From Corallococcus macrosporus DSM 14697 (lineage in GTDB: Bacteria > Myxococcota > Myxococcia > Myxococcales > Myxococcaceae): a DNA stretch of 64,000 bases. Positions 53,236 through 61,861 of the stretch are shown here, piece by piece; the stretch's first letter is position 1, and the number at the start of each line of letters is the position of its first letter. Below the pieces are notes generated by a model, which was not told the origin of the DNA, did not search any database, and worked only from the letters and a program-made list of their open reading frames with translations. The translations under genes and the position numbers were made by a program. The stretch covers positions 6,916,001 to 6,980,000 of the forward strand of contig NZ_CP022203.1 of assembly GCF_002305895.1 (NCBI RefSeq), written 5' to 3'.

Positions 53236-53598
53236 CTAGAGCTCGGCGCGCACCTTGGGTGCGGTGACGCGCAGCACGTACCGACCCTTGCCGTAGTTGC
53301 CATCCGCGTGCAGGGCGAGCACCAGGAAGTAGTCCGGTGACACCAACCGCATCACGGTCAGCACCTTCTCACTGTTGACGCTGACCTCGCTCACGGCGCC
53401 CGTCTTCAGGGTCTCCGCGGCGTTGCGCAACTGCGTGAGGAGGTTGGCGTACTCCACCCACGCGCCGTTGAGGTCCAGCTCGGCGCTCTCGTCCTTCTGG
53501 AAGGTGTCGACGGAGATGCCATCGAAGCCCATCACGCTGCACGCGAGGGCTCCATCCACCTGGTTGACCACCGACTCGAGGTGCGTGCGGAAGGACAT
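53236..53598 (-). CDS. mglC: MglC-like Roadblock/LC7 protein
   Basis: This 120-residue protein has the Roadblock/LC7 fold seen in MglB, with the pattern SVVNQVDGALACSVMGFDGISVD and a C-terminal LRVTAPKVRAEL segment (given in part). In M. xanthus, MglC is an MglB paralogue that interacts with MglB and RomR and helps polarity inversion. It is encoded between efp and the pil genes, as here. The symbol is assigned on domain, size and context, recalled rather than searched. A strong hairpin separates it from the upstream lipoprotein gene. Confidence 0.85.
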   Translation of the reverse strand: MSFRTHLESVVNQVDGALACSVMGFDGISVDTFQKDESAELDLNGAWVEYANLLTQLRNAAETLKTGAVSEVSVNSEKVLTVMRLVSPDYFLVLALHADGNYGKGRYVLRVTAPKVRAEL

Positions 53599-53620
53599 GG
53601 GGTGACGCTCTTAGAAAGGC

Positions 53621-53648
53621 AGCCGGGGCCCCGTCAAGGGCCCCGGCT
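53621..53648 (-). terminator. Strong hairpin between the lipoprotein gene and mglC
   Basis: AGCCGGGGCC pairs with GGCCCCGGCT across a short loop (perfect 10 bp). It lies 15 bases after the lipoprotein stop and 23 bases before the mglC start. A weak T-rich run follows on the minus strand. It is likely the 3' end of the pilMNOPQ-lipoprotein transcript. Confidence 0.65.
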
Positions 53649-53662
53649 GGCTTGGGAATCAA

Positions 53663-54316
53663 TCAGGTCGGGATTTCTTCGCAGGTGGGCGGGTAGCCAT
53701 CCTGGCCGCCCGGACCGCCGCACGGCCCGTTGAACTCGAGCATGTAGCCGTCCTGACAACTGAAGTTCGAGTTATAGACCGTCACGGGGTAGGCAATCTC
53801 ATTCGACTCCACATCCGAGCCGGTCACGGTCTTCCCAATCAGGCGAATTCGAACGGTGTATGAAGCAGTGCTCCCGGGCCCAATCTGCGTCAGCAGGGTC
53901 CGGGTCGCGCTCGCACCGAGCAGGTCGATGATCAGCAGGCTGTTGGACGTGGCGCTCGAAGGAATGGCGAAGTGAGTGGGATAGACTTCACTCTCCAACG
54001 AGGGCCCCTCGCCCTGGGTCTCATAAACCAGCTCGATGTGAGTGACATAGACCGCCGTGGCGTCACCCTCGCCCGTGATGGGGCTGTCGTTGACCTCCAC
54101 TTCCGACAAAGTGAAGCCACTTCGCACGGCAAGGCCCGCCAGATAACGCTGGGAGGTCGAGAGGTCCAGGTTGCCTCCACCAGAGGCAGCACCTGACAGG
54201 TTCACCGCGCACGACTCATCCGGGATGTAGGCGTTGAAGACTTGAAGCGTTGGGGGATTGTCGACGCAGGCGGACATGGCCAACGCCAGCGGCACCGCGA
54301 GATAGAAGTTCTTCAT
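53663..54316 (-). CDS. Putative lipoprotein following pilQ
   Basis: This 217-residue protein has a signal peptide and lipobox (LALAMSAC, Cys 17). The mature part is beta-rich, with several Cys, and ends in a Cys/Gly-rich segment (CQDGYMLEFNGPCGGPGG, CEEIPT). It starts 38 bases after pilQ on the same strand, so it may be the last gene of the pil operon. It has no recognised domain. A role in pilus assembly, for example as a pilotin, is only a guess from position; the length and beta content are unlike TPR pilotins. Confidence 0.75.
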   Translation of the reverse strand: MKNFYLAVPLALAMSACVDNPPTLQVFNAYIPDESCAVNLSGAASGGGNLDLSTSQRYLAGLAVRSGFTLSEVEVNDSPITGEGDATAVYVTHIELVYETQGEGPSLESEVYPTHFAIPSSATSNSLLIIDLLGASATRTLLTQIGPGSTASYTVRIRLIGKTVTGSDVESNEIAYPVTVYNSNFSCQDGYMLEFNGPCGGPGGQDGYPPTCEEIPT

Positions 54317-54354
54317 GTGCGAACGTTCTCCTGCACGAGGACGGCGACGGACCC

Positions 54355-57066
54355 CTACAGGGTCTGCGCGATGGTCTGCCGGTTGAGGATGCGCGGCGTG
54401 ATGAAAATCAGGAGTTCCTGCCGCAAGTCACTCTCGGTGTTGTTCTTGAACAGGAAGCCCAGCACCGGAATCCGCGACAGGAACGGCACCGCGTTGGTCT
54501 GGGTGGCACCGCGACGCACGTAGATGCCGCCGATCACCGTGGTGTCGCCATCCTTCACGAGCACCTGGGTGTTGGCCTCCTTGCGCTGAATGGACGGCTG
54601 ACCGTTGGCACCCGTGCTGGAGGGGTCGGGCTGGTTGTTGGCCGCGTTGATGGTCATCAACACACTCCCGTCCTGGGTGATGTGCGGCGTCACCTCAAGC
54701 GACAGACGCGCTTCCACGAACGTTGTATTCACACCCTGTGCGGACGTCTGGCTGAAGGGAATCGACACGCCCTGGCTGATGCGCGCGGTGTTGTTGTCGA
54801 GCGTAGTCACCTTGGGCGCGGAGATGGTCTTGACCGTACCCTCGTTCTCGGCCGCAGACAGGCGCAGGTTGAGCTGCAACGCACCTCCCGCGGACCCGAA
54901 GGTGAAGCCCATGGCGCCACCGACACCTTGACCGGTTCCGACAGGCAGGTTCACGGCGAAGTTCGGGTTGTCAGGAAGACCGGCCGCACTTCCAACCACA
55001 CCACCCGTCACAGCCAGGTTGTTCGGGAAGATAAGCCCCGTCGAGTTTCCGGTGGCCTGCCCCGCGCGCGCCTGCCCACCCCACTGGACACCCAGGGAAC
55101 GGCTGAACGTGGTGTTCGCTTCAACGATTCGGCTCTCGATCAGCACCTGAGGAGTCTGCGTGTCCAGGTTCCGAACCAGCGAACGGGCCCGCTCGGTGTT
55201 GGAGCGCACGTCCTTGACGATGAGGACGTTGGTCCGCTGATCCACCGTCACGGAGCCGCGCTCGCTCAGCACGTCCTTCACGCGTGCCGCCATCTCCGTG
55301 GCCACGGCGTAGTTCACCGGGATGAGGTTGACCATCAGGTCCTCCTGCTGCTTGAGCGACCGTTGACGCTCCAGCCGCAGACGGGTCTCCTCCTCCAGCG
55401 TCTTCAGCGGCGCGATCCGGATGATGTTGCCGAACTCCTCCTTGCCCAGCGCCTTCGTGCGCAGCACGAGGTCCAGCGCCTGGTCCCAGGGCACGTTCCG
55501 CAGCCGGATGGTCACGCGGCCGCTCACGTCGTCCGCCACCACGATGTTCTTCTTGGAGATCTCCGCGATGACGCGAAGCAGGTTCTGGATGTCGATGTCC
55601 TTGAACTCGAAGGACACGCGCTTGCCGCGGTAGCGGGCCTGCTGCGGCGCGCCCTCGGCGGCGTAGGCGGGAGCTTCCGTGGTGAAGCCGGCGGTCCGCT
55701 GGGCGACGGCGACCTCCTCCGTCTTCACGCCCTTGACGTCCAGGCGCCACGTCAGCGAGCTGCCGCTCTGGGACACCTTCTCCTCGATGGCGCCGTCAGC
55801 GGCCACCACCAGGCGCACCTTGCTGCCCTCACCGGGCACGCTGAAGGCGCTGATCATCTTCACTGGCGTCTCCAGTGCGCTGGTGTCGAGGCTCCGCTCC
55901 AGCTTCTTCGGCAGACGCGCGCTGTCCAGCGTCAGCACCGCGCTTCGGGGATCCGGCCGGTCGACCTTCCAGGCCGCCGTCCCGGACAGCTTCATCACGA
56001 TGCGGCCACCGGCGCCGTTCTCCTCGAAGCGCAGGTCCTTCACCTCCACCACCTTGGAGGCCTCGGCCTTCATGGGGGCCTGGCGAAGCGGCTCGACCTC
56101 TGTCACGGACGCCACAGCCTCGGGCGCAGGCGCGGCCTTCCGGGCCACGGCACCACCGAGCACGACCTCCAGCCCACGGCTGGCACGGTCCACGCGGTAG
56201 GCGGGCATCTTCCCGCGCACGTCGAGCACCAACCGCACCTTGTCGGCGTGCTCGCCCACGCGCACGTCGCGCAGGGCGCCAGCGCTCACCCGCGGCGCCC
56301 GGGTCGCCATGCCGACACCGAAGAGGTCGACAGCCAGCCGAGGAGGGTCCGCGAGCTCCAGCACCTCATACCGGGCGATGTCGCCGTCGGTCTGGATGCG
56401 AAGTGTGTCGTTCTTGAAGGACATCGCGGTGATGCGCTGGGCGGGGTTCGCCACCTCGCGCTCGTCCGCCTCGGCGGCCACCACGTTCTCGGGCAGCGCG
56501 GCCTTGGCGGGCGCGACCTCGGCCTTCTTGGGCCCTGCGGAGCGCGCGGCGACCATGACGGGCTCGCTCGGCTTCGCCTCGACCGGAACAGGAGCGGCGC
56601 TCGGCTTGGACGGAGCCGCCGCGCGTGGCGCTTCCACAGAGGAAGCCGCTTGCGACGCCGCGCCGTCCACCGAAATCACCACCCGGTTGCCATCCGCGCG
56701 GACGTCGTACTGAGACGCCTTGTCGAGCGCCAGCAGCACCCGGCCCACGCTCGCGCGCTCGTCCGAGAACTGCGATGCAACGACGCCGGAGACCGGACCG
56801 GAGCCGTCATGGTGTCCCTTGATGCCCGTCGCATCCGCGGACGAGAGGTCCACCACCAGGCGCTCCGGCCCGCTCAGGCGGAACACGGTAAAAGTAGGTG
56901 GCCGGGTGCCGGTCACCACCACCTGGGCGCCCGAGCCCGTGCGGGACACATCCAGTCCCCGCAACGTGTTGAGCTCGGCGCCCTGCACCCTGGCGCCCAC
57001 CAGAACGACGGCCCACACGGCCGCCAACATCCACTTGCCCCTCGTCACAGCGCTCTCCTCGAGCAT
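54355..57066 (-). CDS. pilQ: Type IV pilus secretin PilQ
   Basis: This 903-residue secretin forms the outer-membrane channel for type IV pili. A signal peptide is followed by three AMIN domains (about 35-115, 160-215 and 325-385, each with a VVVTG/LRIQTDG/IVMKLSG-type core). The STN and N1 domains follow (FEFKDIDIQNLLRVIAEIS, VTIRLRNVPWDQALDLVL). The C-terminal secretin core shows VLIESRIVEAN and the late VPFLSRIPVLGFLFKN motif. Start ATG 57066 has a GAGGGGA site close upstream. It is the last core gene of pilMNOPQ. Confidence 0.97.
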   Translation of the reverse strand: MLEESAVTRGKWMLAAVWAVVLVGARVQGAELNTLRGLDVSRTGSGAQVVVTGTRPPTFTVFRLSGPERLVVDLSSADATGIKGHHDGSGPVSGVVASQFSDERASVGRVLLALDKASQYDVRADGNRVVISVDGAASQAASSVEAPRAAAPSKPSAAPVPVEAKPSEPVMVAARSAGPKKAEVAPAKAALPENVVAAEADEREVANPAQRITAMSFKNDTLRIQTDGDIARYEVLELADPPRLAVDLFGVGMATRAPRVSAGALRDVRVGEHADKVRLVLDVRGKMPAYRVDRASRGLEVVLGGAVARKAAPAPEAVASVTEVEPLRQAPMKAEASKVVEVKDLRFEENGAGGRIVMKLSGTAAWKVDRPDPRSAVLTLDSARLPKKLERSLDTSALETPVKMISAFSVPGEGSKVRLVVAADGAIEEKVSQSGSSLTWRLDVKGVKTEEVAVAQRTAGFTTEAPAYAAEGAPQQARYRGKRVSFEFKDIDIQNLLRVIAEISKKNIVVADDVSGRVTIRLRNVPWDQALDLVLRTKALGKEEFGNIIRIAPLKTLEEETRLRLERQRSLKQQEDLMVNLIPVNYAVATEMAARVKDVLSERGSVTVDQRTNVLIVKDVRSNTERARSLVRNLDTQTPQVLIESRIVEANTTFSRSLGVQWGGQARAGQATGNSTGLIFPNNLAVTGGVVGSAAGLPDNPNFAVNLPVGTGQGVGGAMGFTFGSAGGALQLNLRLSAAENEGTVKTISAPKVTTLDNNTARISQGVSIPFSQTSAQGVNTTFVEARLSLEVTPHITQDGSVLMTINAANNQPDPSSTGANGQPSIQRKEANTQVLVKDGDTTVIGGIYVRRGATQTNAVPFLSRIPVLGFLFKNNTESDLRQELLIFITPRILNRQTIAQTL

Positions 57067-57122
57067 GCGTCCCCTCAACAAGTTGGAAGCGGGCCACCGC
57101 CCGCGGGAGCGCCTTGGGGGCG

Positions 57123-57686
57123 CTACTCCCCGAAGTTCCTGCCCGTCATCATGTTGTAGGCGGGATCCTGCTTTGCATCAGGCTTCAACTGCAGCATCAC
57201 GGGATTCTTGATGATCTCGCCGTTGCCCGAAAACACCTCCGTCACCGTCACGGAGTCACGGAGAATCTGGGTGACCTTGCCACCCTGCCGCCCCATCCGC
57301 GTGTTGCGACGCACGATGTGGCCTCGGCCAGCCGGATCTTCCACCATGGCCATCGGGCTGGAATCGCCGGTCACGACAGCAACCAGCTTGAGCTGGTCCA
57401 GATCGAAGGCGCAAAGCGGCTCATGACACGAAGCGACCGGGTTCGCGTTCACCGGCCCCAGATCCTCGATGGGGCTACGGAAAGGATCGCGCTTACCCAC
57501 CGGGTTGTAAGTGTAGGTCACAGCCGGCACCTGCTGAACCGGCGCTTCGACGGGAGCCGCCGTCACCGGTGCGGCGGCTGCCGCTTTGGGCTTTGCGGCC
57601 TTCGGCGGTGCGCTCGGCGCGTCGTCACAAGCGCCTAGCGCCAGGGCGAGCATCGCGGTGGTCATGGTGGCCTTGAACGTCTTCAT
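57123..57686 (-). CDS. pilP: Type IV pilus lipoprotein PilP
   Basis: This 187-residue lipoprotein has signal peptide and lipobox LALALGAC (Cys 20), a Pro/Ala-rich linker, and the PilP beta-domain (about 60-187). The domain has KRDPFRSPI, LCAFDLDQLKLVAVV and the GRQGGKVTQILRDSVTV strand. It links the PilNO inner-membrane subcomplex to PilQ. Starting at ATG 57686 places the signal peptide correctly. Confidence 0.95.
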   Translation of the reverse strand: MKTFKATMTTAMLALALGACDDAPSAPPKAAKPKAAAAAPVTAAPVEAPVQQVPAVTYTYNPVGKRDPFRSPIEDLGPVNANPVASCHEPLCAFDLDQLKLVAVVTGDSSPMAMVEDPAGRGHIVRRNTRMGRQGGKVTQILRDSVTVTEVFSGNGEIIKNPVMLQLKPDAKQDPAYNMMTGRNFGE

Positions 57687-57729
57687 CCTCAATCCCCTTG
57701 TCGCCCTACTTCTTGAGCGGATCAAGTTT

Positions 57730-58356
57730 CTATTTCTTCGCCTTCGCGTTCGTGGTCTTCGCGCCCGCGGCAGCGGAGCTCTTCTGCTCGACGAACCGGA
57801 ACGTCGTCGCCAGGAAGCTGCTCTCCAGGACGACCTTCTCGTTCTTGAGCTTCGCCGCGCCGAGCTTGATGTTGTTGACGTTGACGATGCGGCGCATGTT
57901 CGACATCTCCTGAAGGAAGAGGGCAATCTCGTGGTAGTTGCCGCTCACCGTCATCTTGATGGGGATGCGCGCGAAGAACTCTCCTCCGCCAACCGACTCC
58001 TTGTCTGGCGTGACACTGGAGATCTCCAGGCCGCTCTTCTTTCCGATGTCGTTGATCTGCGCGAGCAACTCCTCGATGTCCCGTTGCTCGGGCAGCTCGG
58101 TCAACGCCTCGGAGAGCTTCTGCTCCAGGACGTCCATCTCCCGCCGACGCTCATTCAGGTTCTGGGCGATCTCGCTCTTGTCCGCCAGTTCCATGTCCAG
58201 CTTCCGCCGCTGGGCAATCTGCGACTTGATGGCGTCTTCCGTCGGCTGGATGAAGAGGAAGAAGTTGCCGATCGTGAGGGCAATCACCGCGGCAGCGAGC
58301 CCCCCGAACTTGATGGCCGGTGGCGCCTTGACGAATTGATCCAGGTACTTGTCCAT
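57730..58356 (-). CDS. pilO: Type IV pilus assembly protein PilO
   Basis: This 208-residue protein has one membrane helix (about 20-38) after a short cytoplasmic tail, then a coiled coil (about 45-95) and the ferredoxin-like C-domain (about 105-200). It pairs with PilN in the alignment complex. Confidence 0.95.
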   Translation of the reverse strand: MDKYLDQFVKAPPAIKFGGLAAAVIALTIGNFFLFIQPTEDAIKSQIAQRRKLDMELADKSEIAQNLNERRREMDVLEQKLSEALTELPEQRDIEELLAQINDIGKKSGLEISSVTPDKESVGGGEFFARIPIKMTVSGNYHEIALFLQEMSNMRRIVNVNNIKLGAAKLKNEKVVLESSFLATTFRFVEQKSSAAAGAKTTNAKAKK

Positions 58357-58370
58357 GGCGAGCGGCCTTC

Positions 58371-59048
58371 TCAGATGGCGTAGTTGGACTTCAGCGAAAT
58401 CTTGAAATCGACCAGCGGAGGGCCCCCCGCCGGGGTCGCTTGTGTCTGCTTCGCGCTCTTCAGGTCGATGTTCGTGAAGAACGGCGTGACCTGCCCATCA
58501 GGGAACTCCTCGATGGTGGCCTCCGCGGTGAGCAACTCCACGCGCGCTGTCTTGGCGTCGCGACGGCGGTCCACCAACCGCCCCATGCCCTTTGGCGTCC
58601 ACACCACGCTGTTGAGTCCCCGCATGAACTCCGCGACCTCATCGTGGCTCACCGCCGAGCCATCAATGGCCACGGAGTTGCTGGCCTCGGCGAAGGTCGA
58701 AATCCACACCTTCTTGGGCGTCGCGGACGCAAGCGCGTCCATCATGCGAACGGGACCGTTACGCCCCTTGCGCAGCGAGTCCAGCACGGCCAGCTTCTTC
58801 TCGACCTCGGCCTTGCGGGTGTTGATGTTCTTCACCTCGCCGATGATCTTCTCCAACTCGGCGATCTTGGCCTTGGCCGTCGCGACGCCCTGACGGTGGG
58901 TCTTCAGCTCGGTGTCGCGGTTGTCGTACCAGCCATAGTTGGCCAAGGCCGCGCCAATCAGGACCACGGCGAAGAGGACCAGCACCTGCCGGCCCATCTC
59001 GCGCTTCTTCACCGCCCGGACGGGCAGCAGGTTGATGCGAATCATCAT
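58371..59048 (-). CDS. pilN: Type IV pilus assembly protein PilN
   Basis: This 225-residue protein has the short cytoplasmic INLLPVR motif that binds PilM, one membrane helix (about 20-40), a coiled coil and a ferredoxin-like periplasmic domain. Two adjacent ATGs exist; the first (59048) has a GGAG site nine bases upstream. It ends 14 bases before pilO. Confidence 0.95.
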   Translation of the reverse strand: MMIRINLLPVRAVKKREMGRQVLVLFAVVLIGAALANYGWYDNRDTELKTHRQGVATAKAKIAELEKIIGEVKNINTRKAEVEKKLAVLDSLRKGRNGPVRMMDALASATPKKVWISTFAEASNSVAIDGSAVSHDEVAEFMRGLNSVVWTPKGMGRLVDRRRDAKTARVELLTAEATIEEFPDGQVTPFFTNIDLKSAKQTQATPAGGPPLVDFKISLKSNYAI

Positions 59049-59075
59049 GTGCGTCGTCTCCAGTGGGGGGTCCGG

Positions 59076-60158
59076 TCAGGCCAGCTTGTCGCCCGGGCGC
59101 CGCAGCGCCAGTCCCACTGCCACCGCGGCCATGGGCGCCACGTCCATGATGAACGCGGGGTCGAACTTCCGGTTGTCCACTTCGATCTTGCGGAAGGGGT
59201 TGAGGATCTCCACCGGCACACCGGTGCGCGCTTCAATGGTCTTGAACAGCGCGGGAATCTTCGCCGTGCCGCCCGACAGGTAGACCTTGCTGAAGTTCGA
59301 GTCCGCGGCGGTGCCCGCGTAGAAGTCGAGCGAGCGCTGGATTTCTCCGGCGACCTGCTCCGCCACGCTGGAGAGCACGCGCTCCACGTCCTGAGGCACC
59401 ACGGCGTCCGCGTCCGCGCCGTTGCCACCAATCTTCAGCGCCTCGGCCTCCTCGTAGGAGACGTTGAGCTGCTTCTGGATCTCCTCGGTGAACTGGTTGC
59501 CGCCGATGGTGACGTCGCGCGTGAACACCGTCGCGCCGCTGGAGATGATGTTGATGTTCACCACGGACGCGCCCGCGTTGATGAGCACCACCGTCTCGCG
59601 GTCTGGCACGTCGTAGTTGACGGAGAACATGTTCTGGACGGCGAAGGCGTCCACGTCCACCACGACCGGGGCCAGGCCGGCCTCGGAGACCACCGTGGTG
59701 TAGTCGTTGATCATGTCCTTCTTGGCCGCGACCAGCAGCACGTCCATCTGCCCGGTGGCGTCGTTGCCGCCGCCGTCCAGGATCTGCGTGTCGATGTTCA
59801 CGTCCTTCACATCGAACGGGATGTACTGCTCCGCCTCCCACTGGATGCTCTCCTCGAGCTCATCCTGGGACATGCGCGGCATCTGAATCTTCTTGATGAT
59901 GACCGAGTGGCCGGACACGCCGATGGCCACGTCCTTGCCCTTCACCTTCAGCTCGGACATCAGGTCCTGCACGGCCTGGACGATGGCCGTGGAGTTCATC
60001 AGCGCGCCGTCGACGATGGCCTCCGGAGGAAGCGGCTTCATCCCGAAGCTCTGCAGCGCGTAGATGACCTCGCCGCGCTTGCGCTGCTCCTTGAGGAGAA
60101 TCATCTTGATGGACGTCGATCCGATATCCAGGCCGAGTACCAGTTTGCCCTTCGCCAT
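59076..60158 (-). CDS. pilM: Type IV pilus assembly protein PilM
   Basis: This 360-residue cytoplasmic actin-like ATPase shows the FtsA/actin features GLDIGSTSIKMI at the N-terminus, the phosphate-2 region INAGASVVNI and the adenosine motif YLSGGTAKIPAL. It binds the N-terminal INLLP peptide of PilN. It is the first gene of pilMNOPQ, with its own candidate promoter upstream. The ATG at 60158 matches the family start. Confidence 0.96.
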   Translation of the reverse strand: MAKGKLVLGLDIGSTSIKMILLKEQRKRGEVIYALQSFGMKPLPPEAIVDGALMNSTAIVQAVQDLMSELKVKGKDVAIGVSGHSVIIKKIQMPRMSQDELEESIQWEAEQYIPFDVKDVNIDTQILDGGGNDATGQMDVLLVAAKKDMINDYTTVVSEAGLAPVVVDVDAFAVQNMFSVNYDVPDRETVVLINAGASVVNINIISSGATVFTRDVTIGGNQFTEEIQKQLNVSYEEAEALKIGGNGADADAVVPQDVERVLSSVAEQVAGEIQRSLDFYAGTAADSNFSKVYLSGGTAKIPALFKTIEARTGVPVEILNPFRKIEVDNRKFDPAFIMDVAPMAAVAVGLALRRPGDKLA

Positions 60159-60302
60159 GCGTGACTCCGTCGAGAGGCAGCCAGCGTAGCACTGGCCGTC
60201 AACCCCTCCTAAAAAGTGCCTGGAGCCCGCCTGCCCTCCGGACGGACGGGAGCCTCCCACCACCTGCTGCGCCGGGCCCCTCAACACCGTCGCGGAGGCC
60301 CG

Positions 60303-60331
60303 ATTTTCCGGCCTCCGGCGCGTTCCGTCAA
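60303..60331 (-). promoter_or_regulatory. Sigma70-type promoter for pilMNOPQ
   Basis: TTGACG (60326-60331) and GAAAAT (60303-60308) are 17 bases apart on the minus strand, about 145 bases upstream of pilM. The gap also gives the pilR2 stop its 3' flank. Confidence 0.5.
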
Positions 60332-60372
60332 ATGCCAGCCCGGTTGTCCGGTTCCTGGACCGGCCCCGCACC

Positions 60373-61788
60373 TCAGGCCCGCTCCGCCTCGGCGTCCGGG
60401 TCGATTCCGTACTCCTTGATTTTGTAGAGGAGTGCCCGGTGACTGATGTCCAGCAGCTCCGCGGCCCGGGTGCGATTGCCCTTCGTCTTCCGCAGGGCAG
60501 CCCGGATGTAGGACTCCTCCAGCTCCCGGATGGCCCGCTTGAGCGACAGGTCGCCACTGGCCTGTAGCGCAGCGCCTACGGGCTCCGAGGAACCAGGTGG
60601 GGCGCCGGCCCACAGCCGTTCGGGCAGGTTGGCGGGAAGGATGCGGTCCTCGTCCGCCAGCAGCACCGCGCGCTCCATGGCGTTCTCCAACTCGCGCACG
60701 TTGCCGGGCCAGGAGTAGGACTGAAGGAGCGCCTCTGCTTCTGCGGACAGCCCGACCACGGGCGGCTCCCGGTTCAGCTCGCGGTTGAACCGAAGGATGA
60801 AGGCCCGCGCCAGCAGCGGCACGTCCTCGCGCCGCTCCCGCAGCGGAGGAACGCGCAGGTTCACCACGTTGAGCCGGTAGTACAGGTCCTCGCGGAACTC
60901 GCCCTTCGCCACCAGCTTGGAGAGGTCCCGCAGGGTTGCGGCCACCACTCGCACGTTCACCTTCTCGACCCGGTTCTCTCCGACGGGACGGATTTCGCCC
61001 TCCTGGAGGACGCGCAGTAACTTGACCTGGGCTTGCAGAGGCAGTTCGCCCACCTCATCAAGAAAGAGCGTGCCGCCATCTGCTTCCGCGAACAGCCCGC
61101 GTTTGGCGGTGCGCGCATCGGTGAAGGCGCCCTTGGCGTGCCCGAACAGCTCGCTCTCGATGAGGCCGGCCGGGATGGCGCCGCAGTTGACCGCCACGAA
61201 GGCCATGGGGGCGCGGGGACTGCGAAGGTGCAATTCCCGCGCGATGAGCTCCTTGCCCGTGCCGCTCTCGCCGCTGATGAGCACCGTGGTGTCCACGGGC
61301 GCGAGCCGGGTCACCTGGTGCAACAGGGTGTGCAGCGCGGGGCTTTCCCCGAGGATGTGGCCCTCCGGCGCCGAGGGCAGTTGGGCCTTCTTCAGCCGCC
61401 GGTTCTCTCGAACCAGTCGCTCTCGCTCCTCCGCCTTCCGGAGGACGAAGACGATTTCGTCGGGCTTGAAGGGCTTCTGGACGTAGTCGAACGCACCTGC
61501 GGCGACGGCTTCCAGCGCCTGGTCTTGGGAGCCGTAGGCGCTCATCACCACCGCGGTCAGCCCGGGGTGGGCGGCCATCGCTTCACGAAGGACGGCGAGC
61601 CCATCCTTCTTGGGCATGCGCACGTCACAGAGGAGAACGTCGTAATCGCGAGCCGCCAGCTCCCGCAGGGCATCTTCACCGTCCGCGACCGCGCGAACCT
61701 CGTAGCCACCATCGGTGAGCACGAGCGTGAGGATGTGGCGGATGGAAGGCTCGTCATCGGCGACGAGGATGGTCCGGAACAAGGGCAT
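60373..61788 (-). CDS. pilR2: NtrC-family response regulator (PilR2-like)
   Basis: This 471-residue transcription factor has a receiver domain with acceptor D55 (CDVRMPKKDG), an AAA+ sigma54 activator domain with Walker A GESGTGKE (173-180) and Walker B GGTLFLDEVGELP, and a Fis-type helix-turn-helix at the C-terminus (AAELLDISHRALLYKIKEYGI, in part). The loop that contacts sigma54, GAFTGA in most members, reads GAFTDA here (220-225). It is paired with the adjacent histidine kinase. M. xanthus has a second PilS/PilR set called PilS2/PilR2 in this cluster. Confidence 0.9.
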   Translation of the reverse strand: MPLFRTILVADDEPSIRHILTLVLTDGGYEVRAVADGEDALRELAARDYDVLLCDVRMPKKDGLAVLREAMAAHPGLTAVVMSAYGSQDQALEAVAAGAFDYVQKPFKPDEIVFVLRKAEERERLVRENRRLKKAQLPSAPEGHILGESPALHTLLHQVTRLAPVDTTVLISGESGTGKELIARELHLRSPRAPMAFVAVNCGAIPAGLIESELFGHAKGAFTDARTAKRGLFAEADGGTLFLDEVGELPLQAQVKLLRVLQEGEIRPVGENRVEKVNVRVVAATLRDLSKLVAKGEFREDLYYRLNVVNLRVPPLRERREDVPLLARAFILRFNRELNREPPVVGLSAEAEALLQSYSWPGNVRELENAMERAVLLADEDRILPANLPERLWAGAPPGSSEPVGAALQASGDLSLKRAIRELEESYIRAALRKTKGNRTRAAELLDISHRALLYKIKEYGIDPDAEAERA

Positions 61789-61861
61789 GGCTGTCTCCGG
61801 GCATCATCCCCCAGCCGCGTGGAAGCCGGTAGCTCTCGGCCCGCGGACGCACACCTTCGCC

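Noticed and set aside
52521-53303. Longer efp frame starting at 53303
   Set aside because: The first 68 codons are not part of EF-P, and a proper ATG with family start lies at 53099.
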